Part shown: one piece after another, positions 41,699 through 52,554 of the stretch
Layout: each line of letters starts with the position of its first letter
Numbering within the stretch: position 1 is the first letter of the stretch
NCBI GenBank assembly: GCA_030710605.1
Contig: CP092874.1
Coordinates: 20,468,611-20,532,610, forward strand
Origin: Cordylochernes scorpioides
Lineage: Eukaryota > Arthropoda > Arachnida > Pseudoscorpiones > Chernetidae
Direction of reading: 5' to 3'
DNA: 64,000 nucleotides
Position numbers and translations under genes: made by a program
The notes under the pieces: generated by a model
Databases searched by the model: none
Told to the model about the DNA's origin: nothing
The model's input: only the letters and a program-made list of their open reading frames with translations

Positions 41699-42071
41699 AA
41701 ACAACACTTAAAGTTTCACCGCATAAGTTTCTTTTTTGTGAAAAATCAATATTTATTTCAAAGAGAAATATTTACTATTTCTAACTTTTTTGGATGAAGT
41801 ATGAAAGGGTGAAAATATGAAGAGTAATGGCGAACGGAAAAATAAAAGTGTCCAGGGGCGGGAATCGAACCCACAACGTTCCGCCGGAAGGTTGTGGGTT
41901 CGATTCCCGCCCCTGGACACTTTTATTTTTCCGTTCGCCATTACTCTTCATATTTTCACCCTTTCATACTTCATCCAAAAAAGTTAGAAATAGTAAATAT
42001 TTCTCTTTGAAATAAATATTGATTTTTCACAAAAAGAAACTTATGCGGTGAAACTTTAAGTGTTGTTTTAC
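41699..42071. mobile_element. Near-perfect 370-bp hairpin with tRNA-like B boxes
   Basis: Two arms of about 180 bp are inverted copies meeting at GTTCCGCCGGAAG near 41885. Each arm contains a B-box-like GGGTTCGATTCCCGCCC followed by CTGGACACTTTTATTTTTCC. The outer part (CCGCATAAGTTTCTTTTTTG, AAAGAGAAATATTTACTA) recurs near 9700-9790 and, diverged, in the hairpin at 14232-14455. It looks like an inverted pair of a tRNA-derived SINE. Identical peptides readable on both strands are by-products of the palindrome. Confidence 0.85.
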
Positions 42072-42714
42072 ATATATATTCTGTTTAATAAAATAAATAA
42101 ATATAATATATGAAAAATATAATATATGAAAAAATATTACAAATTAAAATAAAATAGGTTCATTAGCCATGATGCAACAATATATGTGTGTATATATATA
42201 TATGTGTGTGATAAAATTATAATAAGAAAAGAGTCCTATAATAGAATGCATTAAAAAATAGAACAAAATTCAATTTCTCTCTTTATTCCGAAACCTTTCT
42301 ATACACAAAAAGAAAGTGTTAAGTCCATTCAGTTTCTTTGAAGAACTTTCAAAGGCTACAAATAAAAGTTTTCATTTTGTGCCTTTTACGATAGTCAAAA
42401 AGATTATATTAATGGATTTTTTTAAATGCACTCACCTTCTGTATATACATATTTTCATGCTGTGTAAAAACAACTAATAATTTTATGAATATTTTCTTTG
42501 AAATAAAGAATAAAATATATATTCAATAGGTCAAAGAGGTTTCTGAATTTGAGAAAAAAAAACTTAAATATATGTCGAAATATTACAATTAGCAAGTTAA
42601 TGCGGGTATACGATGAAAATTGGTACTAATTTTAATACTTTTGGAGAATGCTGCATATAATTAAAACTATCTCTACACACGGCTTATACATTACAATATA
42701 GGCATAAGACGCGG
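42072..42714. other. Stretch without gene
   Basis: AT-rich. No repeat ends or reading frames recognised. Confidence 0.3.
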
Positions 42715-42930
42715 CAACTTATTTTATTAACTTGATTAAAGGAAGCTTTCGGACAAGCCTTTTCTTCACCTAACTAAAATGTATAAACAAGGTATTGGAG
42801 AGAGTATTTATATCTTATCATACATAGTCTCTTATAATCACCTTGTTTATACATTTTAGTTAACTGAAGAAGGGGTTGTGCCCAAAGGTTTCCTTAAATT
42901 AAGTAAATAAAAATAGTTGCGCAGTGTCTT
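42715..42930. repeat. Foldback hairpin with AGCU-type hammerhead-like motifs
   Basis: Arms of about 75 bp (AACTAAAATGTATAAACAAGG and complement as its core) carry opposed motifs. Plus strand 42862-42895 has CTGAAGA with AAGG where GAAAG is expected. Minus strand near 42740-42775 has GTGAAGA with intact GAAAGCTTCC. Together they suggest an ancestor with CUGAAGA, which fits CUGANGA, and GAAAGCUU. Confidence 0.55.
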
Positions 42931-43015
42931 ATGCTCTTTGTAATTTGTCGAAAACCGTAATTCTGTGAAAATAAAGACCTTATAAAGTAATAAATAAAAA
43001 TTGAAAAGGGGGAGA

Positions 43016-44835
43016 CATGATTATCATGGTCTGGTACTACATGTGTAAACATGTGGTGTACTTACAGTACAAGCTGTCACAACCCTCTACCCACCATGTT
43101 ATCATGGCCTGGTACTACATGTGTAGACATGTGGTGTACTTACAGTACAAGCTGTCACAACCCTCTACCCACCATAGTTATCATGGCCTGGTACTTCACG
43201 TGTAAACATGTGGTGTACTTACAGTACAAGCTGTCACAACCCTCTACCCACCATGGTTATCATGGCCTGGTACTACATATGTAGACATGTGGTGTACTTA
43301 CAGTACAAGCTGTCACAACCCTCTACCCACCATGGTTATCATGGCCTGGTACTACACGTGTAAACATGCGGTGTACTTACAGTACAAGCTGTATTTCTAC
43401 CCACCATGATTATCATGGCCTGGTACTACATGTGTAGACATGTGGTGTACTTACAGTACAAGCTGTCACAACCCTCTATCCACCATGTTATCATGGCCTG
43501 GTACTACATATGTAGACATGTGGTGTACTTACAGTACAAGCTGTCACAACCCTCTACCCACCATGTTATCATGGCCTGGTACTACACGTGTAAACATGTG
43601 GTGTACTTACAGTACAAGCTGTCACAACCCTCTACCCACCATGGTTATCATGGCCTGGTACTACATGTGTAGACATGTGGTGTACTTACAGTACAAACTG
43701 TCACAACCCTCTACCCACCATGGTTATCATGGCCTGGTACTACATGTGTAGACATGTGGTGTACTTACAGTACAAGCTGTCACAACCCTCTACCCACCAT
43801 GGTTATCATGGCCTGGTACTACATGTGTAGACATGTGGTGTACTTACAGTACAAGCTGTCACAACCCTCTACCCACCATGGTTATCATGGCCTGGTACTA
43901 CATGTGTAGACATGTGGTGTACTTACAGTACAAGCTATCACAACCCTCTACCCACCATGGTTATCATGGCCTGGTACTACATGTGTAGACATGTGGTGTA
44001 CTTACAGTACAAGCTGTCACAACCCTCTACCCACCATGGTTATCATGGCCTGGTACTACATGTGTAGACATGTGGTGTACTTACAGTACAAGCTGTCACA
44101 ACCCTCTACCCACCATGTTATCATGGCCTGGTACTACATATGTAGACATGTGGTGTACTTACAGTACAAGCTGTCACAACCCTCTACCCACCATGTTATC
44201 ATGGCCTGGTACTACATGTGTAGACATGTGGTGTACTTACAGTACAAGCTGTCACAACCCTCTACCCACCATGGTTATCATGGCCTGGTACTACACGTGT
44301 AAACATGTGGTGTACTTACAGTACAAGCTGTTACAACCCTCTACCCACCATGGTTATCATGGCCTGGTACTACACGTGTAAACATGCGGTGTACTTACAG
44401 TACAAGCTGTCACAACCCTCTACCCACCATGGTTATCATGGCCTGGTACTACATGTGTAGACATGTGGTGTACTTACAGTACAAGCTGTCACAACCCTCT
44501 ACCCACCATGGTTATCATGGCCTGGTACTACATGTGTAGACATGTGGTGTACTTACAGTACAAGCTGTCACAACCCTCTACCCACCATGTTATCATGGCC
44601 TGGTACTACATGTGTAGACATATGGTGTACTTACAGTACAAGCTGTCACAACCCTCTACCCACCATGGTTATCATGGCCTGGTACTACATGTGTAGACAT
44701 ATGGTGTACTTACAGTACAAGCTGTCACAACCCTCTACCCACCATGGTTATCATGGCCTGGTACTACATGTGTAGACATGTGGTGTACTTACAATACAAG
44801 CTGTCTTTCTACCCACCATGATTATCATGGCCTGA
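43016..44835. repeat. 79-bp satellite array, about 23 units
   Basis: The unit reads ATCATGGCCTGGTACTACAT, GTGTAGACATGTGGTGTACT, TACAGTACAAGCTGTCACAA, CCCTCTACCCACCATGGTT. Units are 79 bp or 78 bp when one G is lost; two units near 43390 and 44805 carry an internal deletion. The unit corresponds to one stretch of the SINE 3' half (about 21998-22076), so it probably arose from a SINE tail. Open frames across it result from the absence of stops in the unit. Confidence 0.95.
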
Positions 44836-45489
44836 AGAAAGAAATATGGAATTGTTTTAAATAATAAACGAAAGTACTCTATTCTAAAAAATTATCTCCA
44901 TTTCTTTTTCTCTAATTTAAAAACATATATATGCAAATAAATATACACTTTATAATCCTTTTAGCATATACGCTTAATATATATATTTACATATGCCGAT
45001 ATAAAACAAAAACTGAAACAAAAACCAATCGCACAAATACATTCTCAATTATCCATACTGGTATGTGTAGCTTTCAACCCGTCTTTTGAATATCTATCAA
45101 GTATTACATCTCTCTCTCTCTCTATGTCTATAAAAGAGACCCCCGGTTTCAGAAATCAAATAAAGTTTCTCCCATCTTTGTTTAATCCCCAGCAGAACAA
45201 ATCATCCAGAAAATAAGCGAAAAAAACATAGATCAAGCATAGATTGCCCCCACCTTCAATGATTTATTTTTCCTTAAAGAGTAATTCATTTTTCAAAAGA
45301 GAAAAAAATGAGATATTTTGTTTCCTTGTGCTTTCTTAAAATCATTATTTTTACCTTTTTTCTACTTCTCTTGGTTATATAAAGTTTTCCAGTGATTATT
45401 TCCCGTTGTTTATTGATGATTATTTTCGTTTTTTTAAGACCAATATTTACCTATTGGTTTCGCTCATTAAAAAAATTAATATAAAGAAA
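44836..45489. other. Stretch with a promoter-like segment
   Basis: Mostly AT-rich. At 45110-45170 a CT repeat is followed by TATAAAAG (45129-45136) and AATAAAG about 30 bp later, a compact promoter-plus-polyadenylation layout typical of an LTR R region. I could not define LTR ends. Confidence 0.35.
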
Positions 45490-45910
45490 TAATACGCCAT
45501 ATATATATGTTATATAAAAATATTATTTTATTTAAAATTATAATTTCATAGATTAAAATACTCTGCTTAAATCGACCGCCAGAGGTCATGCTTCCCCTAT
45601 AAAATCTCGTTGTTGTTCTTCCCCGTTGGCCGACCCAAAACTTTGTAATTATGTAAATAATATTTTGTTTCATTTATTCTTACGCCTTAAGCCAGGCCGT
45701 ACTTGTACAAAATTATGTTTTTCATCTGAATTCATACCTCAGCTCAAATAAAACAATATCTGATCAAAACCATTTTTATTATTATTCTTTCAAAATTTTA
45801 ACCACGACTGCACCACTATAGCATAATCATCAATATGATCTAAATTCAAACAGAAAATCTTATCTTTTTTATTTAAATATAATATATATATATAAGAAAA
45901 TATAGCATTA
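45490..45910. repeat. Dispersed repeat, copy 1
   Basis: Matches 57970-58440 in the same orientation: TGTTATATAAAAATATTATT, CATAGATTAAAATA, CTTAAGCCAGGC, CACGACTGCA and AAAATCT words occur in order. It contains CCCTATAAAA, so an LTR-like origin is possible. No protein. Confidence 0.7.
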
Positions 45911-45949
45911 TAAAGCATGAATCTTTCTTTTAAATATAAAACAAACTTT

Positions 45950-46110
45950 TACTGTCCTTACTGCGATGAAAAAATATCGGGAGAGCTTGGCTCATCAGTG
46001 GGGGAGAAGCGGGGGAATTCATTCTATCGTGGAGACCGAACCTCTTGCACCACGATGATTTTTTTCTTTTCTAACAAACCTGTATAAAAATCCATAAACA
46101 GTCGTCTGCA
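45950..46110. repeat. Inverted repeat arm paired with 47625-47740
   Basis: GGGGGAGAAGCGGGGGAATT, the CATTCTATCGTGG segment and CAAACCTGTATA recur in reverse complement at 47650-47735. The left edge is a family B remnant (CTTGGCTCATCAGTGG). The arms enclose about 1.5 kb. Confidence 0.7.
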
Positions 46111-46299
46111 GGAAAAAAAAAGAAGATATGAAAGAAAAAGATTAAATTGTTTTTATACGTTTTAAATAACAAACCGAAAATGCACTATTTTAAAAAATTA
46201 TCTCCATTTCTTCTTCTCTCATTTTAAAATATATACATGCAAAAATAAATAACCACTTTATAATCATTACAGCTAAAATATATACACAATATGTACCAA

Positions 46300-46440
46300 A
46301 CGAGGTACCCAGTGGTATCGCCAGCGGTCTGGTAGATTAAATTAGCGAAACCACTGGGAGGGTTAACCAATGATGAGCCAAGCCCTCCCAATATTTTTCA
46401 TCGCAGTAAGGACAGTAGAAGTTTGATTTATGTTTAAAAG
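46300..46440 (+). repeat. Family B fragment with compensatory stem change
   Basis: Reverse-order hammerhead remnant: CAGTGGT-A near 46310, a second CAGCGGT-C-TGGT at 46323-46334, GCGAAACCACTG, then ACCAATGATGAGCCAAG. The C of CTGATGA is A here, so it is inactive. CAGTGGT pairs perfectly with ACCACTG, a two-sided change relative to CAGCGGT/ACCGCTG. Confidence 0.55.
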
Positions 46441-46475
46441 ATATGTTTGTGCTTTACTGATTTCATATACTAGAA

Positions 46476-46612
46476 TAAATATTTTGTCTTCTCTTCTTCT
46501 TCTTCTTCTCTTCTTCTTCTCTTCTTCTTCTTCTCTCTTCTCTTCTTCTCTTCTCTTCTTCTTCTTCTTCTCTTCTTCTTCTTCTTTTTTTCTTCTTCTT
46601 TTTTTATCTAAA
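46476..46612 (+). repeat. Polypyrimidine (CTT)n tract
   Basis: About 130 bp of C and T only, mostly CTT and CTCTT units. Such mirror-like tracts can form triplex (H-) DNA. The hydrophobic open frame across it is not a gene. Confidence 0.9.
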
Positions 46613-46636
46613 ATAAAGTTGCGGGAATATGATATT

Positions 46637-46810
46637 CATATATACATCATACTATGTACAAAGAACATGGCGCCTCTACCATCGCTGCAGAGTTTGGTAG
46701 AGAATCACCAGCGGGTCTCCAGCGATACCACGTATTTCGACATCTACGAAGAATACGTATATCAAATGCTTCGCTGCTGAGGCGATGGCGTGGTCCTCGA
46801 GATCTACTGG
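46637..46810 (+). repeat. Family F repeat
   Basis: Shares CATCATACTATGTACAAAG, GAGAATCACCAGCGGGTCTC and CGATGGCGTGGTCCTCGAGA with 10995-11203. It ends at a family D fragment. Confidence 0.75.
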
Positions 46811-47040
46811 AAAGATCCATTATGCATCAGAACAATGCATTGTGCATCACCCTAGTAAAAAAAAACAACTTTATTAATGATGAAAAATAATGATATACAG
46901 GTTGTTGGCTTTTTGTCTGAATTTTCCAACACTGGTGTTATGTGACTCGTTATTTATCATCACAAGTAAAATGTTTTACTCTGTTGATGTACAATGCATC
47001 GTTCTGATGTATATTTGAAGGGAGAGGTGCCTCGTTTAGT
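46811..47040. repeat. Family D foldback fragment
   Basis: Inverted ends (TGCATCAGAACAATGCATTG and GTACAATGCATCGTTCTGAT) surround GATATACAGGTTGTTGGC, the sequence just downstream of the family D ribozyme cleavage site. The ribozyme 5' half is absent. Confidence 0.65.
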
Positions 47041-47239
47041 ACATATTGTGTATATATTTTAGCTAAAATGATTATAAATTGGATATTTATTTTTGCATGT
47101 ATATACGAGTATTTTAAAATGAGAAAATAAGAAATGGATATAATGTTTTAAAATATATAGTGTATTTTTGGTTATTATTTACCACACGTATAAAAACAAA
47201 TTTAATCTTTTTTTCTTTAATATGTATATATATATATAT

Positions 47240-47365
47240 GGAAGAAATGGTCGCCTCTCCCGTCAAAATTAACGTCAGAATCCGACGCCATCTAGATGGC
47301 CATAAATAGATGGCGTCGGATTCTGACGTTAATTTTGACGGGAGAGGCGACCATTGCTTCCATGG
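47240..47365. mobile_element. Near-perfect short hairpin (MITE-like)
   Basis: Arms of about 50 bp (GGTCGCCTCTCCCGTCAAAA, TTAACGTCAGAATCCGACG and complement) with a 15-nt spacer. The tips contain CGCCATCTAGATGGC. It is unusually GC-rich for this region. A stable RNA hairpin would form if transcribed. Confidence 0.8.
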
Positions 47366-47428
47366 ATTAATTTCCTCCTGGCAAATTTTCCATATATATA
47401 TATAACAGTTGTCTGCAATATATAGATA

Positions 47429-47606
47429 CAGTTAAACCTGTCTATAACGCCCCCTCTTGGGACTCACCAAAATAGGGTGCTATAGAGAGAGGGTGCTATA
47501 GACAGGTCACTTTTAATGTAAATCGCATCGTACTACGTATTTAAAATCGGGCGCTATAGAGAGGGAGGCGCTATTTAGAGGGGACGCTATAGACAGGTGT
47601 AACTAT
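47429..47606. mobile_element. pogo-like MITE
   Basis: Ends CAGTTAAACCTGTCTATA and TATAGACAGGTGTAACT near TA. The interior has repeated GCTATAGAGAGGG words. No coding capacity. Confidence 0.75.
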
Positions 47607-47624
47607 ATATATATATTTCAGTCG

Positions 47625-47740
47625 ACTATTTTTTATATCTCTATACAGGTTTGTTAGACAAGAAAAACAAAATCCGTGTGGTGCAAGAGGTTTGTTCCCC
47701 ACGATAGAATGAATTCCCCCGCTTCTCCCCCACTCCGGTT
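47625..47740. repeat. Inverted repeat arm paired with 45950-46110
   Basis: The reverse complement of the CATTCTATCGTGG and GGGGGAGAAGC segment at 45995-46110, about 90% identical. Confidence 0.7.
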
Positions 47741-48339
47741 TGTTCCGTCTACTTACTTAGTACGTTTGAAAGTATATACATAATGTTACCCACTCTTTCT
47801 TGGTTAAACAGGCAAAACCGCTGAATCGTTGATGTACAAATCTCTACAAATATATTTTCATTGCAAAAAGGGCAGTAGAAAGTGTTGACTTTGTTTAGAC
47901 TTTTTTATAAAGATACTGATTCCAATAAAATTGATCAAACATCATTTTTATTGTTTTACAGGAGTAATAACATATGAAAGAAGAACTTATAACAATAGTA
48001 AACAAAGAAAGACTTATATTTTTACAGTTAACGCCTATTTTCTTGTGGTCTTACATACATAGAATCTGTGGGTAAAATTAATTAATTAAACCTAAAATAC
48101 ATATACAATAGGAACTTTTTTTTAATAACATTAAATTGTTTATATTCTAATACCCATTGTAATATACCATATAATAATATTATAATATACTCTGTTTATT
48201 AGAGAAACTTGTCTTCTTTCATTTTATTGAATCGCTACATATCTTACTGAGAAGAATCTTCTATATCTAATACTCTGTTTAATTAATTTATTTTTGATTG
48301 TTTGGATTTAGCAGCATTCTAATTGTTGTTATGAATATA
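47741..48339. other. Stretch without gene
   Basis: AT-rich. A family B remnant (GGGCAGTAGAAAGTG) is near 47870. Nothing else recognised. Confidence 0.35.
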
Positions 48340-48500
48340 TTCAAACTGGCGAAACCGCTGGGAGGGTTCACCACTGATGAGCCAGGCCCTCCCATTGCAG
48401 TAAGGGCAGTAGAAATTGTTTAATATCAAAAAGAATCTTACGCCTCTAAAATAATTTCGAATTTTGATAATAGATGGCGCGCTAGTGCATCATATTTAAA
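48340..48500 (+). repeat. Family B repeat, 5'-truncated
   Basis: Starts AACTGGCGAAACCGCTGGG and keeps CACCACTGATGAGCCAGG and both family B ends, but lacks the CAGCGGT-A-TGGT strand, so the hammerhead lacks its cleavage strand. Confidence 0.7.
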
Positions 48501-48594
48501 GGTGTATATATAACATTAAAAATATATATAATTAAAAATTTGTTTCTTAATTTGGTAAAGCATATTTATATATTTAATCGAAGGAACATTACAC

Positions 48595-48880
48595 CCATAA
48601 ACACTCAAAAATATTACGATGCACTAGCGCGCCATCTGTTATCAAATTACGCCCTTACTGCAATAGAAAAATTAAAGGGAGGTCCTGGCTCATCAGTGGT
48701 GAATATAAATGCAATATAAACAGTGGTATGGTAGATTAAACTGGCTAAACCGCTGGGAGGGTTCACCACTGATGAGCCAGGCCATCCCTTTAATTTTTTC
48801 CTTTGCAGTAAGGGCAGTAGAAATTGTTTTATTTTAAAAAGAATATTACGCGTCTAAAATAGTTTCGTAATTTGACTCAA
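48595..48880 (+). repeat. Family B repeat, near full length
   Basis: Inverted family B ends at 48618-48640 and 48830-48880. It contains the reverse-order hammerhead at 48721-48788 and a minus-strand remnant at 48675-48705. Confidence 0.7.
48721..48788 (+). ncRNA. Reverse-order hammerhead motif, one core change
   Basis: CAGTGGT-A-TGGT, linker, CTGGC, TAAA, CCGCTG, then ACCACTGATGAGCCAGG. The order and stems are as at 13933-14000, with one U-G wobble in stem III. GAAA is TAAA here, so this copy should be inactive. Confidence 0.55.
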
Positions 48881-49082
48881 AAATATATTAAGATTTTAAA
48901 AAGATTTTAACACACAGACCAATAGTTTGTATAACTCTAGTAAAATATATTGTATATTCTAATATACCCCTACACACTCAAAAAATAAATTAAGATTTTA
49001 AAAATTATTTTAGCACACAAACCAATAGTTTGTATAACTAATATTATCGTAAAGATTGAGGCTGCCTGGCCGGCATTCATAT

Positions 49083-49430
49083 TTCTTGAAAATAAAGATA
49101 CTTCAGCCAGTAAATCTTTTTATATTGTCAAGAAGCTCCTTCCAGATGGGACACCTGTCAATCATCCCTGGACCCCGGGGGGGACCACAGGTGTGAGGGG
49201 TTCTCGGAAGCTGATCTGTAAATAAGGAAAACGGGACGGTGGCTGACGACGCTCATTAGGATTGTCTTTAACTTGGGGTAAGTTGTACACTCTCTCTCTC
49301 TCCCTATAAATACCCCTTATAATAAATTAATTATTCCCAAATTTGCCCTTGCTTTATTTATCTCCGCGACAATATTGATAAAACAGTAAAGATTTACTGA
49401 CCGAAGTATCTTTATTTTCAAGAAACTAAA
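49083..49430. repeat. Family G repeat split by a solo LTR
   Basis: Inverted ends TTCTTGAAAATAAAGATACTT and its complement near 49405-49427, with CAGCCAGTAAATCTTT inside each. The element at 49126-49371 separates them. Confidence 0.7.
49126..49371 (+). mobile_element. Solo LTR, 246 bp, with 4-bp TSD
   Basis: Starts TGTCAAGAAG and ends CCGCGACA (TGTC/GACA ends). It is flanked by ATAT at 49122-49125 and 49372-49375. Inside are a CT-repeat, CCCTATAAATACCCC (TATA box near 49301) and AATAAA near 49320, in LTR order. It sits inside a family G repeat. The orientation follows the TATA box. Confidence 0.75.
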
Positions 49431-50574
49431 ATTCTCTTAAAATATATTGTTGCAAAGTTTTTATTTTATCAACAGATTGTAAATTTTTATATTTTTATAT
49501 TTTGCTACTCTCTGTAAACTTCCATCATTGCTTATCTTCTATTTTATAAATTTTAAAATTGTTCTTGTGTCTTAAATAAATTGCTGTTTCATCCTGAAGT
49601 TTATCTTTCCAAATTTTCTAAGTGACAATATTGAAGATATCCATTTGTGTGTGTGTGTCAAATAATATTTTTTGCATGTTTTATAGTATCAATTGGTGAA
49701 AAATGAATTTGCGCGGGAAAATATTTTTAAAAAGTCGTCTGCAATTGGCGTTTAACAAACAGCAAACTCTTTTAAAAATTTATTTACATAAAAATATATC
49801 TTTTTATACATGCTATACTAAGTTATATTAAGTGTTTATATATATTAAGCGTTGCTTAAAATTTAATTAGTTTTAGGCCTAACAGATTTTTTCAGAGAAT
49901 TTGTGTCAAACAATTTATAAATTAAATTTTTAAAAGACTCTCACACATAAAAGATTAATTTTTCTCACAAATATATCTTAACAATTTTTTTAAATTAATT
50001 GTGCAAATTCTCTTATTTGCATATATTTGTTTGCATAAGAAATACACTTGTCGAAAAATGACTTTTAAACTCGTAAAATAAAATCTATGTTAAAAATCCC
50101 GCGGATCAATTTTTTTTTTTTCATCCCATCGTCAATTTCAAGCCCTTTTTTTTTTAACTCACAATCGGAATAAAATACGATATTTTTTAAAAAATCAAAA
50201 CGGTTAGGAAAACTATAAAAAAAATTAAATCATAACTTCGTTTTTTCTTTTAACTTGGTGAAAAGTCACAAAAACTGAAGAGAGAGTAGATAAAATTATA
50301 TTCTTCCAAAATGTCCTCCATATTGGAAATCAATGTGACCAACTCTAAAATGGAAGTTGTTTTTTTTTTTTTGTTCAGTGATATCATTTCCTTTGAAAGT
50401 TATATACAATGCTTTTAAAGATAATTTTTGACCATGGACACTTATTGCCAAATTCTGTTAACGTAAAAAAAAGAGTAAATTCCATAATTTTATGAACTCC
50501 TAACAATATCTCTCTCTAAAAATAAAAAATCACAACTTTGAGTATAAAAAACTTACAATATATATATTTTTTAA
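49431..50574. other. Stretch without gene
   Basis: AT-rich. 49560-49630 resembles the segment of the Helitron at 40740-40800 (AATTGCTGTTTCATCCTGAA), so a Helitron fragment may lie here. An octamer is near 50024. No gene. Confidence 0.35.
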
Positions 50575-50845
50575 GGAAAAAAGGCATCTCTATCGTGCAA
50601 CTGAAAGTTGTTGATGGCTTGCACCATCTATCGTAATAAATATCAACTATTCTTTGATTTTTAAATATTCCAGAATTGGAAAAATACCCATTTTAATTAA
50701 TCAAGAATGGGTATTTGGCCAATTCTGGAATAATTAAAATTCAACGAGAATAGTTGATATTTATTCCGATTCCGAAGGAGATGCCTTTTTTTCTTAATAT
50801 ATGCACCTTATCCCAGTACAATATCACATTTGTACTATTTTGCAT
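50575..50845. repeat. Family A inverted pair
   Basis: Family A ends face each other with CCAGAATTGG and CCAATTCTGG arms and a short AATTAATCAAG centre. The hammerhead core between them is missing. Confidence 0.75.
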
Positions 50846-51783
50846 ATATACTTCAGTCACAACATGTGCAGAAAACAATATATATTGTTTACTTATACAC
50901 TATAGGTCAATACACAATATTTTATACAACACCTTCATTTATATAAGATATAATCTTGTATAAGATCGTTTTCAAAGCTTTAAGCCAATGGAGGCCATAT
51001 ATATATTATAATTTGCATAATTCTCATATACATTAACTAACTGTTTGAATAGTTTACATTTTTAGATACTCTGTCTTTATCATTTTCCTTTATTTATATA
51101 TTTTGAAATGGTGGTAAATATATCAATGAATATCTTACTATAGTCAAAAAGTATATACAAATATGTATATATGTAAATAAGGGTAGATACAGTATGTAAT
51201 TTTTCATGAATACTATATTGAAAATATTGTAATTAACTATATCCATCAATAAATTATGAAAATAAACATTATAATTAATAAAATAAATTCAATGCACCAA
51301 AAGGTAACACAAAATATCCATTAAAATATTTGGCTTAACATTCTTTTTCAATTTATATTTAAAAAAAAAAGAATTTAAACATTTTTTTGACATTCAAAAG
51401 AAGTTTCGAGCCATTAATTTTTATTAGGGAAAATGCATTTATCTAATATATATGCATATATCTGAATACACAAGCTCTTAGATTTTTTGTAAATTGTAAG
51501 AATGATGTAATTTGTGGTTATTTAATTTATTTAAAATTGACTCTATATAACATGGTGTTATAGGAAAACTTAATATAGGAAAATAAAGAAAACAAAAAAT
51601 ATACAGATGGGAAATTCTGTAGTACAGATACAAATTTAAAACTACAAGATTATATGTAAATTTAGCCCCAGACTGCAACCCCTTATATTACTGTGTATGT
51701 GGCGTTGTTAAGAGAAAGCTCCCCTCAACACCAAACAGTCTGTAAATGGATAATATTCAAACTGTAATATATAATATGTATAT
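50846..51783. other. Stretch without gene
   Basis: AT-rich, octamer near 51011, no repeat ends recognised. Confidence 0.3.
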
Positions 51784-51930
51784 ATGGTTTTGACCAAGGA
51801 CTTCATATTCTCATGCCCAGCAATGGCCGCAGCCTTGCAGAAAATTGACATAGACCCAGAACAGCAGCTTTACACACCCAAGATAGTGGACATTGCTGCT
51901 GCTGTGATAGAGATGTATGGAGACATCTGA
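51784..51930 (+). CDS. Possible 3'-terminal exon or small ORF, unknown
   Basis: A 48-residue frame ends ...VIEMYGDI before TGA at 51928-51930. Its composition (AMAAALQKIDIDPEQQLYTP) and higher GC content are unlike the surrounding AT-rich DNA. A splice-acceptor-like TTTTGACCAAG lies at 51788-51798, which would make 51799-51930 a terminal exon. The frame also has an ATG at 51784. I do not recognise the protein family. It may be a host exon, a processed fragment or chance. Confidence 0.35.
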   Translation: MVLTKDFIFSCPAMAAALQKIDIDPEQQLYTPKIVDIAAAVIEMYGDI

Positions 51931-52554
51931 GGCTCTTCTTTGGACACAACAATAACAAAAACCAAAGACTTGGTTGTTGTTATGTGATGTAATCAATATA
52001 TAGCGTGAGATGTTTTTAGTTCTTATGATAATTCTGTAATAATAAAATATTATACAAATATATAACAGTAGCATACAATATCTTTTAATAGAAACTACAC
52101 TACCTAAGTTTAATGAATATTAGGTAGAAGAGTAACATAACAATAAAGAAAGCAAATTAAAAACTACAAGATTGTAATATGTTTTGTTTATGTTTATTAT
52201 TGATGAAAGATATATTTTTATATAAAAGACTTATTTTATTTATCTTAAGTGAACAACGTGCAACATACTATTAATGTAAAGTTAGATGTATATTACATAT
52301 TTATAAAAACAACAATGTTGGTCGATGGTCAAATATATTTAAACATATTATATTATATTACAAAGATTATATGTAAATAGGTATTTTATTTACCAGATAT
52401 TTCGGTTGCCTCATTATTGACCCTATCAAATGCTCTCTGGTCTAATTATGGAAACAATTTCTACCATCAGAAAGACATACTTGGTTTGTTTATAAACACT
52501 TTAGGGCTTTGTTACTTTTTAGCAGAGAGATTATATTATAAAAAAATAAATAAA
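51931..52554. other. Stretch without gene
   Basis: AT-rich. A short remnant of a ribozyme repeat (CAGATATTTCGGTTGCC) is near 52393. No gene. Confidence 0.3.

Noticed and set aside
41753-42015. Identical 62-residue peptides on both strands
   Set aside because: A direct result of the near-perfect palindrome; the peptide is a translation of tRNA-like and AT-rich sequence.
43017-44775. Repeated peptides (MWCTYSTSCHNPL type) across the satellite
   Set aside because: The 79-bp unit lacks stops in several frames and shifts frame each unit; this is a satellite by-product.
43016-44835. CRISPR-like regular array
   Set aside because: The whole 79-bp unit is repeated with no variable spacers, there are no cas genes, and the DNA is eukaryotic.
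46430-46780. 116-codon frame rich in Leu, Phe and Ser
   Set aside because: Translation of the (CTT)n polypyrimidine tract.
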